A stretch of DNA of 64,000 nt from Bacteroidota bacterium. GTDB lineage: Bacteria > Bacteroidota > Bacteroidia > Bacteroidales > CAIXZF01. Below the pieces are notes generated by a model. It searched no databases. It was not told where the DNA came from and was given only the letters and a program-made list of their open reading frames with translations. Both the position numbers and the translations under genes were made by a program. The stretch lies in NCBI GenBank assembly GCA_026391855.1, contig JAPLDE010000155.1, positions 1-64,000 on the forward strand. Reading direction: 5' to 3'. This document shows, piece by piece, positions 1 through 9,394 of this stretch (positions are counted from its first letter, which is position 1; each line of letters opens with the position of its first letter).

Positions 1-3000
1 TGCAACTTACCGCGTAGGCCTGCCCTTTTTCAAGGTTTTTCAAATAGGCGATATTGGTGTCGGTGACCGTTATTTCCTCACGGTGTCCTGAACTGATGTT
101 TATAAAATATACAACGGTTATTCTGATGGTGGAATCCGGGGGTGTATCCCAGTGGATCCTTACGGAATCGCCTTCCTGATTAATTGCCACGTTCTGGGGT
201 GTTTCCGTGAAACCGGAATGACTGACGATGATACTGCCGGGGGCATATTGGATCACAGTAGCATTTTTACCGTCATCCATCAGGCAATAGATAAAGTACT
301 CACCGTCAGGAATATCCTGGTTTTGCCATTCAAACGAAAGGCTGGCATTGTTGATCACCTGAAATTCCTGGATAAAGCTGCCATCATAGTGTTCCCGGTC
401 GGTATCATAAAACACCTTAACATTCAGTGTATCAGCATAATCCGTAAAATCAAGCGAAATCGTGTTCGATTCGGATCCGTTTTTTAACGGCTGTGCAATC
501 AGCCCGGTTGGTTGCTGGTTTTGGAACATGGGTTCTACCCTGAGGTTAGCTGTATCGGAGCAAAGAAAAGTCCATTCACCGGGAACCGGGTTGTCGATAA
601 CCATAAGGGTTTGGTGTGATTCACTAAACTGCCGGTAATGAGTCCAGGTGCTGTCATAAACTTTTCCATCGGGTGCAATTAGCTGGAAATCAATTGGATT
701 TAAATTCAGGGTGTCGCCTGCTACAACAAAAAATCTGGGACAATTAACCGGTACCTCGAATTGGATGGCAGCTTTTCCCGATTTGGTTCCTTTCCATAGT
801 TGTATAAGATGGTCATAGTCGAGACCCACAAAGAAATGGAACCAGGGAAATGAAGGATTTCCAAAAACTAGTTTTTCAGCAAAAGATAGTCCCCCAAATT
901 GAACATATGATTTCCATTCATTGTTGAATATGGAAGTATTAAATGAACCAAGTTTCTGGTTTTCAGCCCATCCAAAACCCCATGGCAGGTGGGGAGGTGT
1001 TTGTACAGCCATTTCTCCTCCGCCGGAAAATTCCATAAACTTCAAATTGAGATACAATTTCCCGGCCAGATAGTATGCCAGATTCACATTAACTTCGCCG
1101 GCAAGGGAAAACTTGCGGTGATCATATTCTATTAATGCATCCGCAGCATCATACCCAAATATTTTGGCTGTTCCCGATACTTTGAATTTGTTCCATGGAT
1201 GAATATCTATCCCGACATCAGTTAACTCGATAGGTGAACCGATAGGAGGAATCTTAAGTCCTGTTTCTATGTCGCAGTGTAAGAATGCGTTCCAATCATT
1301 TTTATTGACAAAATTTTCAATTCCACCCGAGACACCTATTAATTTAAGACCCGTTGCGTCAATTGGGATGTCAGCCCCGACATTAACGATGAAATTATTG
1401 AGATGACCATGCGAAAATTCAATATCAACCCCAAATGAGACTAATTTGAGCCACTTAGGTAAACCGATTTTTTTTGTTTTTGCAAGCCCGGTTGTATCAA
1501 TTAGTTGTCCCTCAGGATCCTGGACAAGGAATGGAATGAGTGAAATTGAATCCTGATTTTTTTTGGTAATCACCGCTTTATTAACCAAGGTGTCTTTTCC
1601 GGGAACAGAAAATTCAAATCCGCCACCATATGTTTGAGTGTTGCTGTTAAAGTACAGCTTTGCATCATTAATGGAGAAGGGGCCAAAATTAACGTTGAGC
1701 CCTGTAATACTATCTTTTATCTGACGTCCATTGATTTTTGAATAAATGTCACTTAAAGAAACAGACCGTACAAAACCAAATAGTGAGTTCGATCTTGCCA
1801 ATATTGTATCAAAGATCAGATCGAAAGGGAATGGCATTTTGGCTATCGTTCTGACTTCCATTGAACTACCGTCTTCTTCGATGATATATTGACCTAAGGT
1901 AACATTAAACCCCCCGATTAGATTCGTTCCGTCAACCAGATCGTTAAAACTTTTTGGTGTAATTATATTTTCTTCTGTATAAAAGACAAAAGGAATGGAA
2001 GTGTTTTTTAATATAATATTATTACCCAGTATGTTGCTGGCATAAAAACCGCAATTTCCTGAGATTTCAGGATAAGAAATGGGAGGCCGTTTATCAACCG
2101 TAATAGGGCCGGTAAAACACATTATATTATTGATATTCACGGGATTGTTCTGTCCTGTAAGTATATACAAGTTTGGTTCGGGTTCATCAACCTGGTCGGC
2201 ACATATCCTGAGTTTTTCATTGATTTCGACACAGTTTAATGTGGTATCCAGCAAAAAGTTCTGTATTCCGGAGCATCCATTGTATTGGATATTGGCATAA
2301 TCAGTCCGGTATCCGATTTTTGAAACGCGGATATTGTAAAGACCAGCCGGAATATTTTCAAATTTATAATTACCATTATTATCGGTAAAAACCTCCCAAT
2401 CCATAGTACTGGTTCCGGTCAGGATTACACGGGCATCGGAAATAAGGATCCCCGACTCGGCGCTGATTACCATTCCGCTCAAACCCTGTTTTTCTACAGA
2501 AAGGACCAATAACACCGGGTTTCCTGAATAGGTAAGAATAGTGTTCGAAGTATTGTCTTTTACGAGTACAAAATATAAATCGTCATGTAAATTCTCGAAT
2601 TTGGGAGTTGTTGACCAGGTGATTCCATTATCGATAGAATATTGTAAAGAAGAGTTTCCTCCTGAAGCTATAATCTCGATACTTCCCAGGTCCTCATTCT
2701 CACAGATAGGGTCGGTTTCAATCACTTGTTCAATTTTAAAAGTATTTCCGGTCAGAGCAATTTCAATCGGACTCGGCAGGTTTGTCCCATTGTGATAGAC
2801 TTTAAGTACTGCACTCTTGATTCCATCTGTGGTGGGGTGAAAATTTATATGTATATTCCTGCTTTTGCCTGGAGGTACATAAAATGAATTGGCATTGTAT
2901 CCTATCGAAAAATCGAGATTATCCGGACCTGTTATTTCAAGTGCGTCAATAGAGAGATTTATTCCATTTGGTACAGCATTTGTAAAAGTAACTGTCTCAG

Positions 3001-4434
3001 AAATTGGTGATCCTAAAATTGTGGTTCCGAAATTAATATTCTGGGGTTGTTGGTTAATGGTAGCCACCGCATTCCCCAGCAACCAGTTCGAGATGTTATA
3101 ATATGTGACATCGAACCGTGCCCATACATTATAGTAAGCCATCAGATCGCAGGGATTGGAACAGGAGCCTCCATAGATGATATCCGGACAGCAGGCGACA
3201 TAATGGCCCACTACCAGACCGGCTGAATTTACAACAACCCCTCCGGCACTTCCATCCCATAAGGAGCCGGTGGATGGAAACCCGTAAATATATTCGGAAA
3301 AAGGCGCTCCCGAGCATTGCGACAAGTTGGTATACTTCATCTGTAAAACATACTTCTGGGGTAACCCATCCGGATGACTTACACAATATAAAAGGGAATT
3401 ATTCGGCACAGGAGTAGTCGACCAGTTTAAGTAAACAGCACCCGTGTGTATCTTTTCATTCAACAGCAGCAGGGCATAACCCGGATTACTGCCTGTTGAG
3501 GTCAGATGTGCGCCAAGAACCTCTTGTGTAAAAGTTGATGTGGTTGAATTACAGCTAACGGAACGGTAGTCGAAAAATGCATCTACCGTAGCGGCTTCTT
3601 CCTGGGTAGTGATAAAACCATCGGAAGTCAGGACAAAGGGCTGATGATCATTATCATTGTTGTTTAATAACGACCCCGAGATAATATACCAAATCCCGGA
3701 TGTCTGGAAAAAGATCATTGCATCGGCTTCTTTTAAGTTGTTAATCCAGAGGTAAGTGGATGCAGGAGAACAGTTTACATCGGTATAACAACTGAAATCC
3801 TGAGCGGTAAACTCAATATGGGCTATTTCAGATATCGAGAGTTCGAAGGCTGAAACCCCGGCCAGGTTATGTGGAACCTGAATCTGTATGCAAACCTGGT
3901 CGCCGAATACTGAATGACTCCAGAAACCAGTCTCCTGAATCTCATTGATGGAATAGGGACCGGAAGCATCCCCGTTTTCGTTATAGATGTAAATCTCAAC
4001 TCCGGCAGGAAGGTTGGTCTGCGAAAATTTAACCTTCATAATATTGGCTCCCGAGGATTGGATACAAGTCGTCCAAATAAGCTTTTGACCCACCGTTGTC
4101 AGTAACCCTTTATTATAAACACCTGTATTACTTGTATTTAGTATTTCATCGTTACATTGAAAATTGATGGGTTGATTCAAAATCCTTGTTATACCTATGG
4201 GAGGAGTCCCTGTTTTTGGAGCAAATTTCTGCTGCTCATTATTGGATAGAACTCCGAGTTTCATAATGGCAGCCTCAGGAAGAACAACAGGGTATATCTT
4301 TGCCACAGTTGTGTCAGCTTGATTTTCCGTTACCGGTTTTTGAATTAATGAAAATGGCATGTTCTGGGAAAAACCAGATAAAGCAGCCATAAATATTAAT
4401 AAACCTGCGACAACTAAAGATGATAAAATTTTCA
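1..4434 (-). CDS. Large secreted multidomain protein (3' end beyond window): signal peptide, lysyl-endopeptidase/trypsin-like domain, choice-of-anchor-D-like segment, carboxypeptidase-regulatory-like repeat, FN3-like segment
   Basis: Reverse-strand translation from ATG at 4434 (MKILSSLVVAGLLIFMAALSGFSQNMPF...) stays open to the window edge (...NLEKGQAYAVSC). It contains GSLWDGSAGGVVVNSAGLVVGHYVACCP (protease Ser motif) and GMVISAESGILISDARVILTGTSTMDWEVFTDNNGNYKFENIPAGLYNIRV (CarboxypepD_reg-like). Not in the ORF track, presumably because it runs off the edge. Confidence 0.8.
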
Positions 4435-4585
4435 TATTAGATTGAGTTAAGTTAGATTCTTCTGAATATCTAAGTGTTTGAAATTGTGATCTTTATAAAT
4501 CGAGTAAAGATACAATTTTATTATAGTAAAGCCAACTGATTATTACAAACAGTAAGCTAACAAATGATATTAGCTTAAATTAGTT

Positions 4586-6703
4586 TCACTCAAACATCAT
4601 AAAACCAATCACAAAGTTGACCAGCCCAAGTCCCAGGCAAACCCATACCAGGCCTACAAGCGGGAAAAGCAGGGTTGCTACGGCCAATACGCCCAGGGCT
4701 GAACCTATCATTTCTGCACTGTAGATATCGGATGTCATCCGGCCGGGAGGAGTATCTTCGAGAGCGGCCACTGCTGAGAATTGCATTCCGGTTAAAGAAC
4801 CGGACAACATACTCATTAACAGGAAGATAATAAGGATTAAAAAATCTGAATGGAAAACTTCCCTGTATCCCAGCAGGAACATCATCACCAGGATCACAAA
4901 CCCGCCCAGGTATACCTGCACCCATGCCGGTCCGGGGGCCAGGTTCCTTTTCCACAAAAGGGGATAAACCCAACACCCGCCTGCTGCTCCAAGCATGAAA
5001 AGACTGATGAATACCCCGGCCATCAGGTAAACATAGCCATAGATCGCCTGGAAAGCCATCATCATCATAAAACTCAGGGCAGATGCTGTAAACCCGGTGA
5101 CAAACAGGCTGATCCGGGCCCTCCTGATACGGATGAGGTAAATCACCAGCAGGATCAGCACAACCCCTGCAGGGATAATCCAATGGGTGTTAAAAGCCAG
5201 CAGATAGAGGGAGGTTTCATGCAGGTAAGCCCTTGGGTGAAAATCACGGTTGAGCCCGGCCGTTGAATCCATCTTGCTGAGAATGAGATTACTTCTTTGT
5301 TCCATCAGATCATCCTGCAGGTAGGAAGAATTCACGTAGTCGGTGGTGATCTTTCGTTTATCTGCCAGCTCACCGATTTTCAACGACAACGTCGCATCGG
5401 ATGCCAGGAAATAATTCCTGTTCCCCGGGATGATCAGCACATTTTTAAAGCTGAGTATCAGGCTGTTGTATATCACCGAATTAGTCTGCCTCGAAATGCT
5501 GTTCACATAATCGGCAGTCGACCTCAGGCTTATGCTCACTACGGCCTGACTGCTCAGGTTTTTAAGGAGTTCCCTGAAGAATTCATAGGTGTAATACCGG
5601 TTCAGCTGGGCAGTAACCGGATCGGCAAGCTGGACCAGGACAATGTCGTACTTTTCATGGCTTTCTTTCAGGTAATGCCTGGCGTCTCCGGGTATGACCC
5701 TTACCCTGGGATCCTTCGAAATCAACTGGTATTTCTGCCCAAGTTTAATTAATTCTGAATTAAGTTCAAGATAATCAATGCTTTCGACAGATGGATATTT
5801 CAGTATTTCATTAATCTGCCCGGAAAGCCCGCCCGATATCAGTAGTACCTTTTGGGGAGCTTCGGGCTGCAGCATGGCATAATGAACGGATTCCTCCCTG
5901 CTGATGGCATCGTTGCCTGAAAACAAAGGAAGACCGTTTTCATAGAAGTTCTTTTGACCGCCGGATTCGGTTACAACCAGTTTCCCGTACGGACTCTCTT
6001 TCTGCTCCAGCACATGTTGCCCCTTGTATCTGTATCTTGTCAGTGTTTTATCAGGATTTGAAGAAGTGAGCAAAAACGTGATCACACCCCAAACAATGAG
6101 ATCAATATTTCTTAACTTTTTATTATTCTGTTCTTTACTGATATAATAGGCCAGGAAAAGATTGATGATCAGAACCAGATAAAGGATATTTACAGTCAAA
6201 GAAAAGCAGAGCAGAATCACCGTAAAGACCAATACCCCGGCAAAACTGCCCAACGATTCCCACAGGTAGGCGTAGGCCGGAGTATCCTCTGTAGGTTCTT
6301 TTATTTTATCAACAAGGGTTGGGAAAAGCCATCCCGAAAGAAGACAAAACGGCAATTGAATGACGAAGGAGAAGATCAGGACTTGATAAAAGCCTACCAG
6401 CGCTCCGGGAGGAAATATCGCAATTCTCCCCAGCTCAAGTAAAATAAGGGTTACAATGGGTAATGTCCCTAACAGTATAAAAGCCAGGTTTAACCGGGAG
6501 GGAGAAGAAAATACACCCGGAAATTTTCGTGCCAGCCAGGCTCCGGCACCGGTGAGAAACATCCAGTTTGCAAGGAAAATACCGATAATCAGCTCATTAC
6601 CGGAAAATGCATCAAGGAAATGCCTTAACAGGAGGACCTGGGTAGTCATGCTGGTGAGTCCAAGGACAAACAAGGGCAGATAATTTCTTCTTTTCAGCAT
6701 CAA
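4586..6703 (-). CDS. Membrane protein with spermidine-synthase-like domain flanked by transmembrane segments
   Basis: ORF 705 aa; multiple TM helices at both ends; central LLISGGLSGQINEILKYPSVESIDYLELNSELIKLGQKY...GDARHYLKE...LADPVTAQLNRYYTYEFF. Confidence 0.8.
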   Translation of the reverse strand: MMLKRRNYLPLFVLGLTSMTTQVLLLRHFLDAFSGNELIIGIFLANWMFLTGAGAWLARKFPGVFSSPSRLNLAFILLGTLPIVTLILLELGRIAIFPPGALVGFYQVLIFSFVIQLPFCLLSGWLFPTLVDKIKEPTEDTPAYAYLWESLGSFAGVLVFTVILLCFSLTVNILYLVLIINLFLAYYISKEQNNKKLRNIDLIVWGVITFLLTSSNPDKTLTRYRYKGQHVLEQKESPYGKLVVTESGGQKNFYENGLPLFSGNDAISREESVHYAMLQPEAPQKVLLISGGLSGQINEILKYPSVESIDYLELNSELIKLGQKYQLISKDPRVRVIPGDARHYLKESHEKYDIVLVQLADPVTAQLNRYYTYEFFRELLKNLSSQAVVSISLRSTADYVNSISRQTNSVIYNSLILSFKNVLIIPGNRNYFLASDATLSLKIGELADKRKITTDYVNSSYLQDDLMEQRSNLILSKMDSTAGLNRDFHPRAYLHETSLYLLAFNTHWIIPAGVVLILLVIYLIRIRRARISLFVTGFTASALSFMMMMAFQAIYGYVYLMAGVFISLFMLGAAGGCWVYPLLWKRNLAPGPAWVQVYLGGFVILVMMFLLGYREVFHSDFLILIIFLLMSMLSGSLTGMQFSAVAALEDTPPGRMTSDIYSAEMIGSALGVLAVATLLFPLVGLVWVCLGLGLVNFVIGFMMFE

Positions 6704-6710
6704 TTTTGAG

Positions 6711-6718
6711 TAAATTTG
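6711..6718 (+). promoter_or_regulatory. Putative Bacteroidota -7 box (TAAATTTG) upstream of the MEMO-AMMECR1 gene
   Basis: Matches TAnnTTTG, 40 nt upstream of ATG 6758. Confidence 0.45.
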
Positions 6719-6757
6719 TATGTTATGATCAGGTAATGGAACGAATTTACATTATTT

Positions 6758-8296
6758 ATGGTGAACAGGAGAACAACCTTCTGGCTTTTTTTAAGTGCAA
6801 CGGTTATGACCGCATTCTGCTCCTCAGGTAATCTGGGTATTCCCGGCAACGGCAAGCCCAAAGAAAAAGTGGACCGCCAGCCCTACGCGGCAGGTCGGTT
6901 CTATACAGCCGATTCTTCGGAACTGCGACAGGAACTGGCGGATCTTTTCCGGGCGGCTTACCCTGCCAGGTGCTCACAGGTGGTGGCCATCGTATCGCCA
7001 CACGCAGGATATGTCTATTCCGGCGAGGTGGCCGCCTCAGCCTTTAACCAGATTGATCCGTCAAAAAAATTCAAGCACGTCTTCATCCTCGCTTCCAGCC
7101 ACCGGCAATACTTCGATGGGGCAAGCATTTATAATATCGGGGATTATATAACGCCTCTCGGAAAGGTTACCGTTGATACTGCCCTGGCAAACAAGCTGAT
7201 AGGTGAAAGTAAGCTTTTTAAATTCAGTCCAAACTTTCACGACAACGAGCATTCCCTCGAAGTTCAGCTGCCTTTTCTGCAATACAAACTCGGCAACGAA
7301 ATACAGATCATCCCGATCCTCATTGGTACCGACGGACCTGAAACCTGTATCAAACTCGCTGCGGTACTCAAACCTTATCTCACCCCGGAAAATCTTTTCG
7401 TGGTCAGTACCGACTTTTCCCATTACCCTTCTTATGCCGATGCCGTGATGGTAGATAAAAAAACAGCCGATGGCATCGCCGGCAATAATCCTGACCAGTT
7501 ACTTAAAGTATTGAGAGAGAATGAGAAAGCCGGAATAAAGGAGTTAGCTACCAGCCTTTGCGGATATACTTCTGTTCTCACGCTGATGTACATGACCAGG
7601 GATGAACCGGGTATAAAAGTGACTGAAATTCAGTACAAAAACTCGGGCGATAGTGATCAGGGTGAAAAAAGCAGGGTAGTTGGGTATAATGCCCTTGCCT
7701 TTAGCGGAACCCTCATCCAGGCAAATAAAAGCAATGAATTTTCACTCACAGAAAAGGATAAAGCCGATCTTCTGAAAGTGGCTAGGGTTACCCTTGAAAC
7801 CTACCTTAAAACCGGCAAAGAGCCTGAGATAGATGCCAGCCATTTTTCGGAAGCACTGAAAACACCGATGGGAGCCTTTGTCACCCTGAATAAGAACCAT
7901 GACCTGAGGGGCTGTATCGGGAGGTTTTCCTCGGAAGAGCCCCTTTATAAGGTCATTCAGGAGATGGCCATTTCCTCAGCCACCCAGGACCGGAGGTTTT
8001 CACCGGTTATTTTCAGTGAACTCAATAAGATAAATATTGAGATCTCGGTGCTGACTCCCATGAAGAAGATCAAATCCATTAATGAGATCATCCTCGGAAA
8101 ACATGGCATTTATATTAAAAAGGGTATGTATTCCGGAACCTTTCTTCCACAGGTAGCCACTGAAACCGGGTGGAACCTGGATGAATTCCTCGGCCACTGT
8201 GCCCGCGATAAAGCTGGTCTCGACTGGGATGGCTGGAAGGACGCAGATATCTATACCTATGAGGCCATTGTTTTCCACGAATCCAGCCGGCAATAA
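6758..8296 (+). CDS. AmmeMemoRadiSam system protein B (MEMO1 family) fused to protein A (AMMECR1 family), with N-terminal hydrophobic signal/anchor
   Basis: MEMO motifs SPHAGYVYSGEVAASAF, ASSHRQYFDGAS, STDFSHYPSYADA; AMMECR1 motif TPMGAFVTLNKNHDLRGCIGRFSSEEPLY...AISSATQDRRFSPV; N-terminus MVNRRTTFWLFLSATVMTAFCSS. Confidence 0.9.
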   Translation: MVNRRTTFWLFLSATVMTAFCSSGNLGIPGNGKPKEKVDRQPYAAGRFYTADSSELRQELADLFRAAYPARCSQVVAIVSPHAGYVYSGEVAASAFNQIDPSKKFKHVFILASSHRQYFDGASIYNIGDYITPLGKVTVDTALANKLIGESKLFKFSPNFHDNEHSLEVQLPFLQYKLGNEIQIIPILIGTDGPETCIKLAAVLKPYLTPENLFVVSTDFSHYPSYADAVMVDKKTADGIAGNNPDQLLKVLRENEKAGIKELATSLCGYTSVLTLMYMTRDEPGIKVTEIQYKNSGDSDQGEKSRVVGYNALAFSGTLIQANKSNEFSLTEKDKADLLKVARVTLETYLKTGKEPEIDASHFSEALKTPMGAFVTLNKNHDLRGCIGRFSSEEPLYKVIQEMAISSATQDRRFSPVIFSELNKINIEISVLTPMKKIKSINEIILGKHGIYIKKGMYSGTFLPQVATETGWNLDEFLGHCARDKAGLDWDGWKDADIYTYEAIVFHESSRQ

Positions 8297-8297
8297 T

Positions 8298-8367
8298 TTC
8301 GTAGGGACATGCCATGGCATGTCCATTTGTTCACGTAACCATGGCATGTCCATTTGTTCACGTAACC
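8298..8367. repeat. REP-like palindromic element with adjoining 27-nt tandem duplication
   Basis: TTCGTAGGGACATGCCATGGCATGTCCATTTGTTCACGTAACC followed by an exact second copy of ATGGCATGTCCATTTGTTCACGTAACC (8314-8340 and 8341-8367); core GGACATGCCATGGCATGTCC is a perfect 20-nt palindrome; related copy at 31094-31136. Confidence 0.85.
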
Positions 8368-8373
8368 AACCAA

Positions 8374-9156
8374 TCAACGATAAAACTCAGGTCGCCTGTC
8401 TTTTAATACATCATTATAGGCGGTGATCATTTTATTATCAGCCTGATTCTCATTGATTTCGACCACGGATACAAATGGTTCGTCAAGTGGAGCTGAGGCA
8501 AGGATTGTTCCGTCAGGGCCGCAGATCAGGCTGCCACCGGTAAAAGTGAAATCATCTTCGCCTCTCTTTTCTTGGCCAATTCTGTTTGCTGTTATAGCAA
8601 AGATGCGGTTCTCGATACATCGGGTTACCATGGCATACTGGCAGTAAGGCAACACAAGGTTTGAGGGGTGAGCAAGCACCTGTAAACCCTGCAAGGCCAA
8701 AGTTCTGCATACTTCAGGAAATATCCAGTCAAAACAGATCATAACACCAATTCGTACACCATTGATATTGTATACCTTGAGGGGCTTATCACCAGGAGTG
8801 AACCACAGGTGTTCCTTATTAAAAAGGTGGAGCTTACGGTAGGTATCAATAACCGTGTTACCTGAAACAATAAGCAGGGAGTTGTAAACCCTTTCTTTGT
8901 CAATCTCTATGAAACCACCTACCAGGGTGGCACCGGTTTGTAAGGATATCTCTTTCAAAAAATCAGCCGTTCTTCCACTCTGATCCTCAGCAAGTTCAAG
9001 GGTCTCTGCTTTTGAAGTAAAGGTATAACCGGTCGCAAACAATTCGGGCAGCACCAGCAAATCAGCCCTGACACCCTTTACCAGGGTCCTGACTCCTTCA
9101 AAATTCCTTTCTTTATCTCCGAATAACGGAGCATTCTGTATAAATCCGATTTTCAC
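8374..9156 (-). CDS. Nitrilase/carbon-nitrogen hydrolase family protein
   Basis: E-K-C triad context: LPELFATGY, YRKLHLF, GVMICFDWIFPE. Confidence 0.9.
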   Translation of the reverse strand: MKIGFIQNAPLFGDKERNFEGVRTLVKGVRADLLVLPELFATGYTFTSKAETLELAEDQSGRTADFLKEISLQTGATLVGGFIEIDKERVYNSLLIVSGNTVIDTYRKLHLFNKEHLWFTPGDKPLKVYNINGVRIGVMICFDWIFPEVCRTLALQGLQVLAHPSNLVLPYCQYAMVTRCIENRIFAITANRIGQEKRGEDDFTFTGGSLICGPDGTILASAPLDEPFVSVVEINENQADNKMITAYNDVLKDRRPEFYR

Positions 9157-9164
9157 CTTGTATT

Positions 9165-9359
9165 TCAGCAGCTTAGCTCAATTCCTGTCTTAATTATTTC
9201 ACTAATAAATGGATTATCAGACTTAAAATCTTCTCTTGAGATAGGATGGGGTTCAATACGGGTATCAATCTGTGAAGCAAGTATCATTAGCTGAACTTGA
9301 ATGTCAAACTTATCATCGTCATTCAAGGTATCAAAAATTATGGCAAAGAACGTGATCAC
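9165..9359 (-). pseudogene. C-terminal remnant of an MNT-type nucleotidyltransferase-like protein
   Basis: ...IIFDTLNDDDKFDIQVQLMILASQIDTRIEPHPISREDFKSDNPFISEIIKTGIEL resembles the C-terminal half of small nucleotidyltransferase-domain proteins; the N-terminal GSxxxG...DxD part is absent. Confidence 0.5.
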
Positions 9360-9394
9360 ATGGCCACATGGTCAAATGATTACGTTAACCCCTA
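9349..9394. repeat. Imperfect palindromic repeat
   Basis: AACGTGATCACATGGCCACATGGTCAAATGATTACGTT is close to its own reverse complement; abuts the stop codon of the 9392-13087 gene. Confidence 0.5.

Noticed and set aside
152-4105. Plus-strand ORFs of 60-110 aa
   Set aside because: Antisense to the long minus-strand secreted protein, which the track omits because it runs off the edge.
4590-5183. 197-aa ORF overlapping the spermidine-synthase-like gene
   Set aside because: Alternate frame of a clearly conserved CDS; composition typical of a shadow ORF. The same applies to many antisense ORFs in the track.
8000-8426. Small ORFs with MDMPWLREQMDMPW or MSICSRNHGMSICSRN repeats
   Set aside because: Out-of-frame or antisense readings of the REP-like element and the end of the MEMO-AMMECR1 gene.
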